Shown here: one piece after another, positions 1 through 8,479 of the stretch | Numbering within the stretch: position 1 is the stretch's first letter | Layout of the letters: each line of letters begins with the position of its first letter | Assembly (NCBI RefSeq): GCF_916618885.1 | Contig: NZ_CAKAKH010000001.1 | Location: forward strand, 1,178,001-1,242,000 | Length of the DNA: 64,000 nt | Direction: 5' to 3' | DNA from: Marinilactibacillus sp. Marseille-P9653 | GTDB lineage: Bacteria > Bacillota > Bacilli > Lactobacillales > Carnobacteriaceae_A | The notes under the pieces: generated by a model | What the model was told of the DNA's origin: nothing | Databases searched by the model: none | The model's input: the letters and a program-made list of their open reading frames with translations, nothing else | Translations under genes and position numbers: made by a program

Positions 1-26
1 TAGTTAACGTAAAGTTCACAACTATC

Positions 27-57
27 TTGTTGTAAGTGTCTAGAAAGATGCTACAAT
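27..57 (+). promoter_or_regulatory. Putative promoter of the LCP gene
   Basis: A TTGTTG box (27-32) and a TACAAT box (52-57) are separated by 19 bases, a sigma-A-like arrangement with a slightly long spacer. A GGAAGAAGG ribosome site at 91-99 then leads to the ATG at 111. The assignment rests on consensus similarity only. Confidence 0.4.
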
Positions 58-110
58 AAGATAGTTAATTATACATAATTTTATAAAATCGGAAGAAGGC
101 GCAATGCAAT

Positions 111-1067
111 ATGGAAGAAAATAGAAAACGAAGAAGAAAAAATTCTCGATTTAAAAAGGTATTACTTAGTATACTTGGCTTTTTAGCTGTTATAGTAGCC
201 GCGGGAGTTTTTGTGATGTGGAGAGTCTATAGTGATATTCGTAGTTCTACTGACGATATGTATGAAGAAGTAGAAGGACAAGATCAGAGAAGAGAACAAT
301 CGGTTGATGTAGATAGTGGAGAGGACCCTTTTTCAATATTACTACTAGGATTAGACACAGGTGAATTTGGAAGAGAAGAACAAGGTAGATCTGATTCTAT
401 TATGATTATGACAGTAAACCCAAACACGGATCAAGCTACTATGATTAGTGTTCCTAGAGATACCTATACAGAAATAATAGGTCGAGGTACAGAAGATAAA
501 ATCAACCATGCTTATGCGTTTGGAGGTGTACCTATGACAATCAATACAGTTCAAAACTTATTTAATTTCCCTGTTGATTATTATGTTTCTGTAAACATGG
601 AAGCTATACAAGAAATCATAGATTCTATAGGTGGTATAGAAATTACCCCTCCTCTAACATTTACTCATACAGATTTTGATTTTGTTAAAGGTCAGCAGAC
701 ACATATGGATGGTGCTAGAGCTCTTGCCTATTCTCGTATGAGATACGACGATCCTAGAGGGGATTATGGTAGACAAGAAAGACAGAGAGAAGTACTTGAA
801 ACAACTATTAAAAAATTTGCGACTTTAGATTCAATCTTGAACTATCGAACTGTGCTAGATTCTCTAAGTAGTAATATGCAAACCAATCTATCATTTGATG
901 ATATAGTTGATGTGTTTTCTAAATATAGTAATTCTGCTAACAACATTGAACAAGTTCAACTGACAGGTTCCGGTAGAAAAGTAGATGGTGGGTATTATGA
1001 GTTTATACCTGATGAAGAAGTAGAAAGAGTAAGCTCCATATTAAAAACGGAACTTGAAATTAATTGA
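111..1067 (+). CDS. LCP (LytR-CpsA-Psr) family cell-wall polymer ligase
   Basis: LCP enzymes move undecaprenyl-linked polymers such as teichoic acid or capsule onto peptidoglycan, working outside the membrane. The 318-residue protein has a basic cytoplasmic start, one membrane segment at about 17-37, and an LCP domain from about 74. Expected active-site residues are visible: D82 in LLLGLDTG, R93 and D95 in GRSDS, R116 and D117 in SVPRDT, then KINHAY and later arginines in AYSRMRY. The ATG at 111 is preceded by a purine-rich ribosome site at 91-99. It stands at the head of the polysaccharide locus, which suggests that it attaches that polymer, but a long gap and a separate promoter separate it from cpsC. 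Which polymer it handles is inference. Confidence 0.9.
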   Translation: MEENRKRRRKNSRFKKVLLSILGFLAVIVAAGVFVMWRVYSDIRSSTDDMYEEVEGQDQRREQSVDVDSGEDPFSILLLGLDTGEFGREEQGRSDSIMIMTVNPNTDQATMISVPRDTYTEIIGRGTEDKINHAYAFGGVPMTINTVQNLFNFPVDYYVSVNMEAIQEIIDSIGGIEITPPLTFTHTDFDFVKGQQTHMDGARALAYSRMRYDDPRGDYGRQERQREVLETTIKKFATLDSILNYRTVLDSLSSNMQTNLSFDDIVDVFSKYSNSANNIEQVQLTGSGRKVDGGYYEFIPDEEVERVSSILKTELEIN

Positions 1068-1175
1068 GCTAAAGTTTTTAAAAAAAACAGAGGTTTTTCA
1101 TATATTCACTTTAATTATATTCTGAATTGGTGAAAAATTTAAAAATCTTGAAATTTTTCCGGTCTACAGAATGCA

Positions 1176-1181
1176 TATAAT
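1176..1181 (+). promoter_or_regulatory. Possible -10 box TATAAT
   Basis: A perfect TATAAT at 1176-1181 lies after the LCP gene. The nearest good -35 candidate, TTGAAA at 1148-1153, is 22 bases away, which is too far, so any promoter here would depend on weaker contacts. It could transcribe a leader RNA through 1200-1560. Confidence 0.25.
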
Positions 1182-1524
1182 GGTAGAATGAATGGAGAGT
1201 ATAGGTTTTAAACTTGAGCAATAACACTATAGAGACTAACGTCTAGGAAATAGTATATCAGGAATGTGTATCTGCCCTAGCTAGTAGTTAAAGTTTTAAT
1301 AAATAGATTCAATTCTTACTGCTGAAAGTAGGCTCAGATATTATAAATTAAGTTTAATTTAGAGAAGTTATTGATATACAAATCGGAAATAAGGTTAATT
1401 TAAAAGTGATAATAATTATGACTAATCGAGTAAGAGGCGATTTTATAGTTGTAAAGTAGGTGTTAACAATTTTTTATTATTATAAAAATGGATAGGTTAC
1501 ACTGAATTGGACAGAAAAGATAAG

Positions 1525-1541
1525 GTGTTTATACTAAACAC
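1525..1541. repeat. Perfect inverted repeat upstream of a ribosome site
   Basis: GTGTTTA, three bases, TAAACAC forms a perfect 7-bp arm palindrome. It sits just before the AGGAGG ribosome site of the short ORF at 1563. It could be an operator or an RNA hairpin; nothing else supports either role. Confidence 0.4.
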
Positions 1542-1562
1542 AACACACAGGAGGAATCTATC

Positions 1563-1816
1563 ATGTCTACTCGTCGTCCACGTATAAATCATTTAAGTTT
1601 GAATTTGTCTACGACAAAACATTCTATACACTCTATGAACGTAAGTTCAACTTATGGACTACGTCCATTGGTGGAATCATTTTCGTTCACATGGATCATT
1701 GGACTACGAATCTCCTATCGATTATCGAAAAAAGTTGGGAACAGGAACAGTCTGAAATTAAAGTCCGTAAGTCCGTTGTCCATCAGCCGGTCAAAATTAG
1801 CCTTACATTCAGTTAA
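1563..1816 (+). pseudogene. Short ORF with apparent frameshift; possible IS3-type orfA remnant
   Basis: An AGGAGG site lies eight bases before the ATG, and the product starts MSTRRPR. In the ATG frame the ORF runs 90 codons to 1835, but its composition is poor, rich in Ser, Arg and Leu. The frame beginning at 1565 reads more like protein, with several Trp, Phe and Tyr residues and a charged stretch WEQEQSEIKVRK, ending at TAA 1814-1816. Joining the start to that frame at about 1583 gives roughly 84 residues. The MSTRRPR start and charged C-terminus recall IS3-family OrfA proteins, but the match is from memory and weak. A genuine small gene with a one-base indel is the alternative. Confidence 0.3.
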
Positions 1817-1879
1817 AGAGGCTCAAATAAAGTAAATTCAAACAACATTTACACCTTATAATTTTTGTTCAAAAAAGTG

Positions 1880-1907
1880 TTGACATACAAAAAATATTGT
1901 TTATTTT
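1880..1907 (+). promoter_or_regulatory. Promoter of the capsule operon (cpsC)
   Basis: TTGACA at 1880-1885 is a perfect -35 box. TATTTT at 1902-1907 is a fair -10 box with a 16-base spacer. An AGGAGG ribosome site (1918-1923) and ATG at 1929 follow closely. The 20 bases at 1869-1888 recur exactly at 19857-19876. Confidence 0.65.
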
Positions 1908-1928
1908 AATTTTTAGTAGGAGGATAAG

Positions 1929-2672
1929 ATGGAAGAAGAAATTAATTTGGTTGAGGTTGTTAAGATTCTTAAAAAAAGAATGGGTATAATCATTAATATG
2001 GTGTTATTGGGAGTTGTTTTTTCATCAATATATACCTTTTTTATTTTAACACCTAGCTATAGTGCAAACACTCAGTTGTTAGTAAATCGTACACAAGACA
2101 CTGAAATGATTCAAAGAGCTGATATTGATACGAATGTTCAACTAATCAATACGTATTCGGATATTATTAGAAATCCAGTTATACTTGATGCAGTTATAGA
2201 AGAGCTGAATTTAAATTCTACAACAGATAACTTAAGGAACCAAATTAGCATTACTACTGAGAACAATTCACAGGTTTTTGCGGTTCAAGTAACTGATAAT
2301 AGTCCTTATAATGCAGCAGCGATTGCCAATACAACCGCGAGCGTATTCCAAGAAAAATTAAATACCATTATGAATATAGATAATGTCACAGTTATATCAG
2401 ATGCAGTTGCTAATACAAATCCTGTCTCACCCAATAAAATTGTTAATATAGTAATTGGCGTTTTGTTAGGAGGCTTGCTAGGTCTAGGAGTAGTATTTAT
2501 ATCTGAGTTTTTAGATACTTCTGTTAAAGACGGTAAATTTATAACTGATGATTTGGGTTGGAGTAATTTGGGTCATATATCAATTATGACTTCAGAAGAA
2601 TTAAAACTTGATAAGCGTTTGAATGGATTGCAAGAAAAAAACGTGACACGTACAACACGATCGAGGGTTTAA
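1929..2672 (+). CDS. cpsC: Capsule chain-length/kinase-modulator protein, Wzz family (CpsC/CapA)
   Basis: The 247-residue protein has the Wzz layout: a short cytoplasmic start, a first membrane segment at about 19-40, an extracellular region, and a second membrane segment at about 167-190 preceded by a proline-containing NPVSPNK motif. In Gram-positive bacteria CpsC is the membrane partner that activates the CpsD tyrosine kinase and helps set polymer length. cpsD starts 13 bases downstream, so the two are surely cotranscribed. The start ATG has an AGGAGG site at ideal spacing. The C-terminal tail of about 50 residues is cytoplasmic and Lys/Arg-rich at the end, which suits kinase contact. Confidence 0.9.
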   Translation: MEEEINLVEVVKILKKRMGIIINMVLLGVVFSSIYTFFILTPSYSANTQLLVNRTQDTEMIQRADIDTNVQLINTYSDIIRNPVILDAVIEELNLNSTTDNLRNQISITTENNSQVFAVQVTDNSPYNAAAIANTTASVFQEKLNTIMNIDNVTVISDAVANTNPVSPNKIVNIVIGVLLGGLLGLGVVFISEFLDTSVKDGKFITDDLGWSNLGHISIMTSEELKLDKRLNGLQEKNVTRTTRSRV

Positions 2673-2684
2673 AGGAGAATAATT

Positions 2685-3386
2685 ATGATTTTTAAAAAAA
2701 GAGTAAAACAAGCTACTGATGAAAGAGGTGGATTAGTAGTAATTAACAAACCATCATCAGTCGTATCTGAGCAATTCAGAACAATACGTACAAACATCCA
2801 ATTCTCAATGATTGACGAGACTATCAAATCAATAGTGGTGACTTCTGCTGGTCCAGCATCGGGAAAATCTCTTATTTCAGCAAATTTGGCGGCAACCTTC
2901 GCTTCAGGAGACCAAAAGGTCTTGTTAATAGATGCTGACTTAAGAAAACCGACTGTTCATAAAACTTTTAAAATAAAAAATGATAATGGATTGACAAATT
3001 TATTAACTGATAAAGCTACAGGTATAATGGATGTAATTCATCATTCTGGACATGAGGGACTTTATTTAATAACTAGCGGAGCTATCCCACCTAACCCTTC
3101 AGAATTACTTTCTTCAAACAGAATGAAGTCTGTATGTAAGGAAATGTATAAAAATTTTGATATTGTAATATTTGATATGCCTCCTGTTCTTGCTGTTACA
3201 GATGCACAAATAATGGCATCGAAAGTTGACGGCGTACTATTTGTTATTCCTAAAAATGAAGTAACGAAAGATCAAGTTTTAAAATCAAAAGAATTGCTTG
3301 AAAATGTACAAGCTAATGTATTAGGTTCAATACTTAATAAAGTTGATAAAACAGAAGATAGCTATTTTTACTATTACGAAAATTAA
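2685..3386 (+). CDS. cpsD: Capsule bacterial tyrosine kinase (CpsD/CapB)
   Basis: This 233-residue BY-kinase carries the Walker A motif AGPASGKS (55-62), a Walker A' motif in LLIDADLRKP (81-89) and a Walker B motif in IVIFDMPP near residue 160. The C-terminus ends in a tyrosine cluster (SYFYYYEN), the usual autophosphorylation tail. With CpsC it regulates capsule synthesis and length through cycles of phosphorylation. The matching PHP phosphatase is not in this operon; a candidate is encoded at 35688-36455. A start at ATG 2685 follows an AAGGAG site. A gap of about 240 bases with a possible hairpin separates it from the sugar-assembly genes. Confidence 0.93.
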   Translation: MIFKKRVKQATDERGGLVVINKPSSVVSEQFRTIRTNIQFSMIDETIKSIVVTSAGPASGKSLISANLAATFASGDQKVLLIDADLRKPTVHKTFKIKNDNGLTNLLTDKATGIMDVIHHSGHEGLYLITSGAIPPNPSELLSSNRMKSVCKEMYKNFDIVIFDMPPVLAVTDAQIMASKVDGVLFVIPKNEVTKDQVLKSKELLENVQANVLGSILNKVDKTEDSYFYYYEN

Positions 3387-3447
3387 TATCAGTAATGAAG
3401 AATTAAGGTTTAAAAAGTGATTTGGTTAAGATTTACTGATATTTTTA
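3386..3447 (+). terminator. Possible attenuator hairpin after cpsD
   Basis: ATATCAGTAA (3386-3395) can pair with TTACTGATAT (3433-3442), followed by a T run. The loop is long (about 37 bases), so this is a weak terminator at best. Its place between the regulatory pair and the glycan-assembly genes would suit partial attenuation. Confidence 0.3.
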
Positions 3448-3628
3448 ATGCTTTAATTATAAATTACATTAATTAGTTGTTTTTCGAGAGCTATCAAAGT
3501 TTGAAATCCAATTAATATTTTATAATTAAAATTATTTTAATTGAATTTAAATATATAATAAATCATTTAGAAATTTAGTTAGTAATTAGTAACTTCGTAA
3601 ATATTAACAGCTGAATCGGAGGATTAAA

Positions 3629-4333
3629 ATGAAGGAGCATGAGAACTTGGAAAGTGAGCAGCAGTTTTTAAGCGATAATATTAATTCGGAAGAAGAACTT
3701 ATAAGTTTAGAACAAATAAATAAAAATTATTTATATCAATTTATAAAGAGAGTAACTGATGTTATTGGTAGCTTTTTAGGATCATTAATTCTTTTGCCGA
3801 TTTTTTTTATTATAGCTATTTTTATCAAATTAGAAGATCCAAAAGGACCTGTACTATTTGTTCAAACTCGTATAGGTAAAAACGGAAAAAAATTTAAGAT
3901 ATTTAAATTTAGATCTATGAGTACAGATGCTGAAATAAAACTTCTAGATTTAATTCAATTAAATGAAGTTGAAGGTGCCATGTTTAAAATAAAAGAAGAT
4001 CCAAGAGTTACTAGAGTTGGAAAGTTTATTCGTAAGACTAGTTTGGATGAACTACCACAGCTATGGAATGTTTTGAAAGGGGATATGAGTCTTGTTGGAC
4101 CTAGACCTCCATTAGAAAAAGAAGTTGATATTTATAGTACTTATGAAAAACAAAGATTACTAATCAAACCTGGTTGTACTGGTCCATGGCAAGTTAGTGG
4201 GAGAAATAATATTAGTTTTGAGGAAATGGTTCAAATAGATTTGGATTACATTAATACTAGGAATATTTTAATGGATGTTAAAATCATCTTAAAGACTGTT
4301 TTGATTATGATAAAGCCAAATGGAGCATATTAA
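3629..4333 (+). CDS. Undecaprenyl-phosphate sugar phosphotransferase (priming enzyme)
   Basis: This enzyme starts the repeat unit by moving a sugar-1-phosphate from a nucleotide sugar to undecaprenyl phosphate at the inner membrane face. The 234-residue protein has an acidic start, one hydrophobic segment at about 45-65, and the bacterial sugar transferase domain with KFRSMSTDAE, DELPQLWNVLKGDMSLVGPR and a PGCTGPWQVSGR motif. It has only the catalytic C-terminal type domain, without the extra membrane segments of WbaP/CpsE. The first sugar cannot be read from sequence (glucose, galactose or an N-acetyl sugar are possible). The start has a GGAGG site eight bases upstream. It leads the sugar-assembly part of the operon. 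Confidence 0.9.
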   Translation: MKEHENLESEQQFLSDNINSEEELISLEQINKNYLYQFIKRVTDVIGSFLGSLILLPIFFIIAIFIKLEDPKGPVLFVQTRIGKNGKKFKIFKFRSMSTDAEIKLLDLIQLNEVEGAMFKIKEDPRVTRVGKFIRKTSLDELPQLWNVLKGDMSLVGPRPPLEKEVDIYSTYEKQRLLIKPGCTGPWQVSGRNNISFEEMVQIDLDYINTRNILMDVKIILKTVLIMIKPNGAY

Positions 4334-4345
4334 GAGAGGTTAAGT

Positions 4346-5530
4346 ATGGAAAAGCAACATGTATATATTATAGGGTCAAAAGGAATACCAGCCAACTATG
4401 GAGGCTTTGAAACATTTGTAGAAAAGTTAACAGAAAATAAAAAAAATCAAGTATTACAGTACCACATAGCATGCATGAAAGAAAATTCAGAAAAAAATGG
4501 AATAACCGAGAAACACTTTGTACATAATGGGGCTGACTGTTTTAATATTGAGGTTCCTAGTATTGGCGCAGCTAAAGCTATCTATTACGATGTTGCTGCT
4601 TTGAAATACTCGATTAAATTAGCTAAAAGAAATGATAACATAAAGCCTATTTTTTATGTACTGGCTTGTAGGATTGGTCCATTTATTACTATATTAAAAA
4701 AAGAAATAGATGAGATTGGCGGAAAATTGTTTATAAACCCAGATGGTCATGAATGGTTGCGTGAAAAATGGAGCTTACCAGTTAGGAAGTACTGGAAACT
4801 TTCTGAGAGATTAATGGTGAAAAGTTCAGATTTAATGATTTGTGATAGTCAAAACATTGAGAAATATATTCAAAATGACTATAAAAAATATCATCCGAAT
4901 ACAATGTATATTGCTTATGGTACTGATATAGCCAAATCAACACTGCATCATAATAGTGATCTAGTTTTATCTTGGTATAAGCAAAAACAAGTAAAAGAAA
5001 ATAGCTACTATCTGGTCGTTGGAAGGTTCGTACCTGAAAATAATTATGCAACAATGATCAAAGAATTTATGAAATCTTCTACAAAGAAAGATTTAATTTT
5101 TATTACAGATGTTAAACAAAATAAATTTTATGAAAAATTAAAAAAAGAAACCAATTTTGATAGTGATCAACGAATTAAATTTGTAGGCACAGTTTATAAT
5201 CAAGATTTATTAAAATACATTAGAGAAAATGCATTTGCATACGTACATGGGCATGAAGTTGGAGGAACTAACCCTTCATTACTTGAGTCTTTATCATCTT
5301 CCAAACTGAACTTATTACTTGATGTTGGTTTTAATCGTGAAGTCGGAGTAGATAGCGCAATTTATTGGCAAAAGAACGACTTATCCAAAGTAATTAATAA
5401 GTGTGAAGAATTATCAGTTTCTAAAATTAATGATTTCGAAAAAAAATCAATAGCTAGAGTAAAAGAGGCTTTTAATTGGGAATTAATTGTTAGCAAGTAT
5501 GAAAATAAATTCACTGAGGAAACAATATGA
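4346..5530 (+). CDS. Glycosyltransferase with DUF1972 N-domain, likely rhamnosyltransferase
   Basis: The 394-residue protein opens with YIIGSKGIPANYGGFETFVE, the signature of DUF1972/GT4 enzymes such as pneumococcal WchF-type rhamnosyltransferases. The C-terminal half shows a donor-binding domain with HEVGGTNPSLLESL, where the glutamates of a GT4 enzyme are expected. It likely adds the second sugar of the repeat unit, and a rhamnose donor is plausible because rmlACBD lies in the same locus. The donor and acceptor are inference. Its stop overlaps the next start by four bases (ATGA), so translation is coupled. Confidence 0.82.
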   Translation: MEKQHVYIIGSKGIPANYGGFETFVEKLTENKKNQVLQYHIACMKENSEKNGITEKHFVHNGADCFNIEVPSIGAAKAIYYDVAALKYSIKLAKRNDNIKPIFYVLACRIGPFITILKKEIDEIGGKLFINPDGHEWLREKWSLPVRKYWKLSERLMVKSSDLMICDSQNIEKYIQNDYKKYHPNTMYIAYGTDIAKSTLHHNSDLVLSWYKQKQVKENSYYLVVGRFVPENNYATMIKEFMKSSTKKDLIFITDVKQNKFYEKLKKETNFDSDQRIKFVGTVYNQDLLKYIRENAFAYVHGHEVGGTNPSLLESLSSSKLNLLLDVGFNREVGVDSAIYWQKNDLSKVINKCEELSVSKINDFEKKSIARVKEAFNWELIVSKYENKFTEETI

Positions 5531-6843
5531 TAATACTACACTATACATTAGGGTTTCCTCCACACAGAAGTGGAGGATTAGTAAAATACGCTACCGATTT
5601 AATGAAAGAACAGTTTGAACAAGGTCACGAAGTGATTGCGTTATACCCTGGTAAAATTAAATTATTTTCAAAAAAAACATACATTAAAAGTGGTAAGAGT
5701 GATAATTTTAAACTCTACCAAATAGTTAATAGTCTTCCATTAGCTATTTTTGGAGGGATTAGTTCTCCAATAGACTTTATGAGAGAGGTTCCAATTGGAA
5801 TATATATAAATTTATTGAAAAAAACTAACCCTGATGTTATTCATGTTCATACATTAATGGGTATCCATAAAGAGTTTTTTACAGCTGCTAAGAATTTAAA
5901 TATTCCTATTGTCTTTACAACACATGACTATTACGGCTTAGCACCTGAGCCAAATTTTTATTTTGACAATAAGTCGTATGATCAAAAAAATGTAGTAGAG
6001 AATTGGATATTAGCCTCTGAAGGTGCTCTAAGCACTAACCAATTAAGAATTTTCCAGTTTAGTATATATCCAATTATAAAATCAATTGTGACCTTTATAA
6101 AAACTAAAAACAGTACTTCGAAGTTTTTTTCATTGAAAAATAAAGGTGTTAAAATCAAATCCAGTAATAGTTCTGTTGAAGATTTTTTGGCATTAATAAG
6201 CTACTATAAAAATGTTCTATCAATGATTGATGGATATCACTTTAATAGTAGTCTTAGTAGAGAGGTTTATTCAAATAACATTGACATTGGTACCTTTAAT
6301 AAAGTAATATCGATTACCAATTCAAATATTTCAAATTTTACTTATGAGAACAAAACTAAAAATAACAAAACTAGACTTGCATATATTGGCCCTGATAAAG
6401 ACTATAAAGGTTTTTTCGATTTTATTGAATTATCTAAAAGGACTGACTTGAAAGATTATGAATTTCATACTTATGGATATGAGTCTGTTTCGGAAATAAC
6501 CAACGTTATTCAACATGGTAGATATAAAAATAGTGAGTTAAACAGTATTTATAGAAATATTGATATACTAATTGTTCCTAGTAGGTGGAAAGAAACTTTT
6601 GGTTTAATCGTATTAGAAGCTTTAAGTACGTGTACTCCTGTGTTAGTAAGTAATAATGTAGGAGCTAAAGATTTAGTTCCTAACCATTTTGTATTCTCAA
6701 GCTTAAATGAGATAGTGAAGCTATTAAAGTTAAATACTATAAAAAAAGAAAAATTTGATTTTCAAGTTAAAAATATGAACACTCATACTAAAGAAATATT
6801 ATTATTCTATATTGAAGTAGGCGATAGCTGTAATGAAAATTGA
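5527..6843 (+). CDS. Glycosyltransferase family 4
   Basis: The 438-residue protein shows an N-terminal acceptor domain with FPPHRSGGLVKYATDL and a DVIHVHTLMG segment, and a C-terminal donor domain with VPSRWKETFGLIVLEAL, the EX7E motif region of GT4 retaining enzymes. It should add one sugar of the repeat unit on the cytoplasmic side of the membrane. The middle region (about 150-250) is longer than in typical GT4 proteins. It overlaps the upstream gene by four bases and the downstream acyltransferase by 11 bases. Sugar specificity cannot be inferred. Confidence 0.85.
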   Translation: MIILHYTLGFPPHRSGGLVKYATDLMKEQFEQGHEVIALYPGKIKLFSKKTYIKSGKSDNFKLYQIVNSLPLAIFGGISSPIDFMREVPIGIYINLLKKTNPDVIHVHTLMGIHKEFFTAAKNLNIPIVFTTHDYYGLAPEPNFYFDNKSYDQKNVVENWILASEGALSTNQLRIFQFSIYPIIKSIVTFIKTKNSTSKFFSLKNKGVKIKSSNSSVEDFLALISYYKNVLSMIDGYHFNSSLSREVYSNNIDIGTFNKVISITNSNISNFTYENKTKNNKTRLAYIGPDKDYKGFFDFIELSKRTDLKDYEFHTYGYESVSEITNVIQHGRYKNSELNSIYRNIDILIVPSRWKETFGLIVLEALSTCTPVLVSNNVGAKDLVPNHFVFSSLNEIVKLLKLNTIKKEKFDFQVKNMNTHTKEILLFYIEVGDSCNEN

Positions 6844-7525
6844 GAGTGTTGTAAAAAAATTACTCGGTAAAAAGGAGTTTTCACTTTCAAATGAAGTTCC
6901 TTTTTCTTATATAATACATAAAGGTATATTTTATTTATTAGGAATTATAAGAGGTACGTTTAAGTTTATTGGTACTAATAGAAGCGGAAAAAGAGTTTTT
7001 TTAGGTAAAAATGTTAAAATACTGGTCAAAAAAAAATTCTCAGTAGGAGATTTTGTAAGAATTGAAGACAATGTCTCAATAGATTGTTTATCAATTGAAG
7101 GAGTGCATTTTGGAAATCGAGTTAAGATAGGAGCAAATAGTAGGATACAATGTACTGGGGCTCTTTCAAACCTAGGTAAGGGGCTATATATTGGTAATGA
7201 CACCAGCTTTGCTGAAAATGCATTTTTTGGAGCAGCTGGCGGTATTGAAATAGGAAAAGATGTGATTGCTGGACAAAATGTACGCTTTCATGCCGAGAAT
7301 CATTTATTTAATGACGTCAATGAATTGATTCGTTTGCAAGGTGTAAAGAGAGAAGGTATAAAAATTGGAAATAATGTATGGATAGGTGCAGGAGTAGTGT
7401 TTTTGGATGGAAGCGACGTTGCTGATGGATGCGTAATAGCAGCAGGTTCAGTTGTGACGAAAAAGTTTGAAAATAATACTGTTATTGGAGGAGTTCCTGC
7501 AAAAGAAATAAAAAAAAGGTTATAA
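6833..7525 (+). CDS. Left-handed beta-helix (hexapeptide) acyltransferase
   Basis: This 230-residue protein is built of hexapeptide turns from about residue 55, for example IGNDTSFAENAFFG, IGKDVIAGQNVRFHAE and IGNNVWIGAGVVFLDGSDV. The segment VRFHAENHLF holds the catalytic histidine region of maltose/galactoside-type acetyltransferases, and the C-terminus ends GGVPAKEIKKRL as in many sugar O-acetyltransferases. It probably acetylates the capsule repeat unit from acetyl-CoA. The start lies inside the end of the preceding gene. A 50-base gap separates it from the next glycosyltransferase. The acyl group and target sugar are unknown. Confidence 0.82.
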   Translation: MKIESVVKKLLGKKEFSLSNEVPFSYIIHKGIFYLLGIIRGTFKFIGTNRSGKRVFLGKNVKILVKKKFSVGDFVRIEDNVSIDCLSIEGVHFGNRVKIGANSRIQCTGALSNLGKGLYIGNDTSFAENAFFGAAGGIEIGKDVIAGQNVRFHAENHLFNDVNELIRLQGVKREGIKIGNNVWIGAGVVFLDGSDVADGCVIAAGSVVTKKFENNTVIGGVPAKEIKKRL

Positions 7526-7576
7526 AATATTTCAACGCCTAAAGAATAACTTTTAAATAAGAAAGAGGTAAGAATT

Positions 7577-8461
7577 ATGGATATATCGATAATTACTCCC
7601 TTTTACAAGGGAAATGATTTTATTTTTTTATTAACTGAGAGTATTCAAAAAGCAATTGATCAGCTCAAAGATAAAAAGTTAGTCGAACATATAATTGTTA
7701 ACGATAGTCCAGAGTATGATGTTAAGTTACCAGAAAAATTATCTTATAACTTAAGAGTGGTAAACAATAACGAAAACCAGGGAATTCATCAGTCTAGAGT
7801 AAATGGATTAAAACATGCTAAAGGTGAATTTATAATTTTCTTAGATCAAGATGATACTCTTACTCCTAACGCTCTTAAATCACAATTATATTCAATAGAA
7901 TCAAGCGATATATGTGTAGGTAATGGCTATTTTTGCTTTCCTAACGGGGACATTAAACCTATTTACAAGAATAAATTGATGATGAGATCATTACGACGCG
8001 AAAAGCCTTATATATATGTAAGAGATTTGATAGTTTCTCCTGGACAAGTGATAATAAGAAAAGATTCAATACCTTTAGCTTGGAAAGATAATATATTAAA
8101 ATTAAATGGAACGGATGACTATTTATTATGGTTACTTATGTTAGATGAGAGAAAAAAAATCTCGTTTAATGAGGATTACGTTTATACTCATATTGACTCA
8201 GGAGTAAACCTTTCATTTAATTTGAAAAATATGGAAAAATCAATGAATGAGTTATTATCAATTTTAAAAGAAGTAAACTATAATTCAAATAAAATTAAAT
8301 TATTAGAAAGAAGAACGTCTTATAAAGGAAAACTACTTGAATCAACATCTAAATTTAGCTTTGATAATGTAATCAATCTCGATATATTTCTATATAACGT
8401 TTACTATAGAATCTTTTATGGTGGGAACGTAATAAGCTATAAAGACATGGTAAAAAAATAA
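7577..8461 (+). CDS. Glycosyltransferase family 2
   Basis: The 294-residue protein starts with the GT-A Rossmann motif SIITPFYKGND and carries the metal-binding acidic cluster in FLDQDDTLTPNAL near residue 95. A second acidic region, NGTDDYLLWLLML, is in the place of the acceptor-side motif of family 2 enzymes. It adds one sugar with inversion during repeat-unit assembly. AGAGG at about 7563 supports the ATG at 7577. Specificity is unknown. Confidence 0.85.
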   Translation: MDISIITPFYKGNDFIFLLTESIQKAIDQLKDKKLVEHIIVNDSPEYDVKLPEKLSYNLRVVNNNENQGIHQSRVNGLKHAKGEFIIFLDQDDTLTPNALKSQLYSIESSDICVGNGYFCFPNGDIKPIYKNKLMMRSLRREKPYIYVRDLIVSPGQVIIRKDSIPLAWKDNILKLNGTDDYLLWLLMLDERKKISFNEDYVYTHIDSGVNLSFNLKNMEKSMNELLSILKEVNYNSNKIKLLERRTSYKGKLLESTSKFSFDNVINLDIFLYNVYYRIFYGGNVISYKDMVKK

Positions 8462-8479
8462 TGAAAAAGAGATGGTGTT

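Larger units (their letters stand above)
1068..1928. other. 861-base region between LCP gene and cpsC
   Basis: No intact gene is recognised here. The stretch holds a TATAAT box with weak upstream context (1176-1181), a perfect 7-3-7 inverted repeat (1525-1541), a strong ribosome site followed by a short ORF whose better-looking continuation is in another frame (1563-1816), and the cpsC promoter (1880-1907). A long untranslated leader for the capsule operon, or an old insertion remnant, would both fit. Confidence 0.5.

Noticed and set aside
1068..1562. Riboswitch or other structured RNA in the capsule leader
   Set aside because: No known riboswitch consensus was recognised, and apart from one short palindrome no long stem is evident by eye.
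4782..5054. Antisense ORF within the first glycosyltransferase
   Set aside because: It is a shadow of the coding frame on the other strand; many such antisense ORFs (also at 6931, 42924, 45400 and 61780) lack ribosome sites.
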